From a bacterium (GTDB lineage Bacteria > Spirochaetota > Spirochaetia > Treponematales > Rectinemataceae): a stretch of 6,175 nucleotides of DNA. This document shows, in pieces, positions 5,486 through 6,175 of the stretch. Position 1 is the stretch's first letter. Each line of letters starts with the position of its first letter. The notes below the pieces were generated by a model. That model had not been told where the DNA came from. It saw nothing but the letters and a program-made list of their open reading frames with translations, and made no database searches. A program made the position numbers and the translations under genes. The stretch covers positions 1 through 6,175 of the forward strand of contig JAKALZ010000125.1 of NCBI GenBank assembly GCA_021813065.1, given 5' to 3'.

Positions 5486-6175
5486 CTATTTTACCGCGAC
5501 CGCGGCTGCTTTGCGTTTGCGCAGAATCTGTCCAGCGAGAAGAATGCCGACCATTACGATACCGATGATATCCGTGGTGATACCTGGATCGATCAGCATA
5601 AGGCCCCCGACGAAACCGAGGATGCGCTCATACCACAAGGTTTTGGTGAGCCACCATCCATTTACCGAAGAGGCAACGGCGGTGATGCCTACCAAGCTTG
5701 TCAGCACCATCCATACAAATTTGCCGAATGTAATGTTGAAAAGCAGCATTTGAGGATTGAGTACGAAGATGTAGGGAACCAGGAAGGCAGCGACCGCGAG
5801 CTTTGTCGCGTTAAGTCCTGTCTTCATTGGATTGGCCTTCGCGATGCCCGCGCCCGCGAAGGCGGCGAGCGCAACAGGCGGCGTAACGTCCGCGATTATG
5901 CCGAAATAGAAGGCGAACATATGCGCCGGGAGTATGATATTCGCTGGCGCGACCGAAAGAGGATCGAGGCCAGCCTGTCTCGAGAGAATAATGATGATAG
6001 CAGGTGCCGCGATTGTCGAGGTAATGACGTAGTTCGCGGTGGTTGGGACACCCATGCCGAGTATCAGCGAAGTGAGCATCGTAAAGAAAAGTGTCGGCAG
6101 CAGTTGTCCTCCCGCTAAGTCGACGAGAATTGAACCCAGTTTGAGGCCAAGGCCAGTTAACGTAACCACGCCTAT
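5486..6175 (-). CDS. Fused TRAP transporter permease (DctM-like large subunit plus extra helices), 5'-truncated
   Basis: The C-terminal 229 residues of a membrane protein are visible. The frame is open to the window edge, so the start lies beyond 6175. TRAP transporters import organic acids with an extracytoplasmic binding protein and a sodium gradient. LGMGVPTTANYVITS (39-53 of the visible part) and HMFAFYFGIIADVTPPVALAAFAGAGIA (85-112) are signatures of the fused 4TM/12TM permease class, in which the small and large permease proteins are one chain. After the DctM-like part come about three more hydrophobic segments (about 152-171, 183-195, 202-217) and a basic, Ala-rich tail (LRKRKAAAVAVK), the C-terminal extension of this class. 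These permeases commonly pair with TAXI-family binding proteins, which would lie upstream, outside the window. The substrate cannot be read from this fragment. If it uses sodium, it would draw on the gradient made by the decarboxylase encoded at 1-2878; that link is inference. Confidence 0.9.
   Translation of the reverse strand: MGVVTLTGLGLKLGSILVDLAGGQLLPTLFFTMLTSLILGMGVPTTANYVITSTIAAPAIIIILSRQAGLDPLSVAPANIILPAHMFAFYFGIIADVTPPVALAAFAGAGIAKANPMKTGLNATKLAVAAFLVPYIFVLNPQMLLFNITFGKFVWMVLTSLVGITAVASSVNGWWLTKTLWYERILGFVGGLMLIDPGITTDIIGIVMVGILLAGQILRKRKAAAVAVK

Noticed and set aside
5835..5863. 9-bp perfect inverted repeat (GCCTTCGCG / CGCGAAGGC, 11-nt spacer) in the TRAP gene
   Set aside because: It falls wholly within the conserved AFAGAGIAKA coding stretch and is explained by repeated Ala and Gly codons in GC-rich DNA. 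Nothing suggests a site.
5444..6118. Plus-strand open frame of 224 codons after thrA
   Set aside because: It starts inside the terminator hairpin and is antisense to the TRAP permease, whose motifs are clear. The product is charged and without recognisable domains.

Overview
The window holds five complete or near-complete plus-strand genes followed by one convergent, truncated minus-strand gene. The DNA is moderately GC-rich, with many GCG, CGC and ATC codons. All genes are intact in frame where visible, and I see no insertion sequence, CRISPR array, tRNA or rRNA. The gene set suggests a Gram-negative-type anaerobe or fermenter that makes or uses propionate or succinate. It combines a sodium-pumping biotin-dependent decarboxylase, a fused aspartokinase/homoserine dehydrogenase and a fused TRAP-type permease. 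That combination would fit, for example, some Spirochaetota, but I cannot assign a taxon from this stretch and hold that guess weakly.

Positions 1-2878 are a compact operon for a membrane-bound methylmalonyl-CoA decarboxylase: mmdA (carboxyltransferase, 5' end outside the window), an OadG/MmdD-type membrane anchor, mmdC (biotin carrier) and mmdB (sodium-translocating beta subunit). Gaps are only 10, 27 and 18 nt and each internal start has a clear ribosome binding site. Together the subunits take the carboxyl group from (S)-methylmalonyl-CoA onto biotin, carry it to the membrane subunit, and use its decarboxylation to export sodium ions. This conserves energy in succinate-to-propionate fermentation. 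The order A-D-C-B, without a separate epsilon subunit, is the four-subunit arrangement known from Propionigenium modestum.

Positions 2879-2967 are an 89-nt spacer with no convincing terminator and a weak AT-rich promoter-like stretch. Then thrA (2968-5409) encodes an 813-residue bifunctional aspartokinase/homoserine dehydrogenase with both threonine-sensing ACT repeats and all recognisable catalytic residues. It is followed by a strong 18-bp stem hairpin (5423-5464) that can end transcription from both sides.

Positions 5486-6175 (minus strand) carry the C-terminal 229 residues of a fused TRAP transporter permease, probably for a carboxylic acid. It converges on thrA.

I found no clearly new biological system here. 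The best second-look items are a 16-bp perfect palindrome at the mmdA stop, the bidirectional terminator with a strand-dependent mismatch, and the placement of a lone thrA directly behind the decarboxylase operon.
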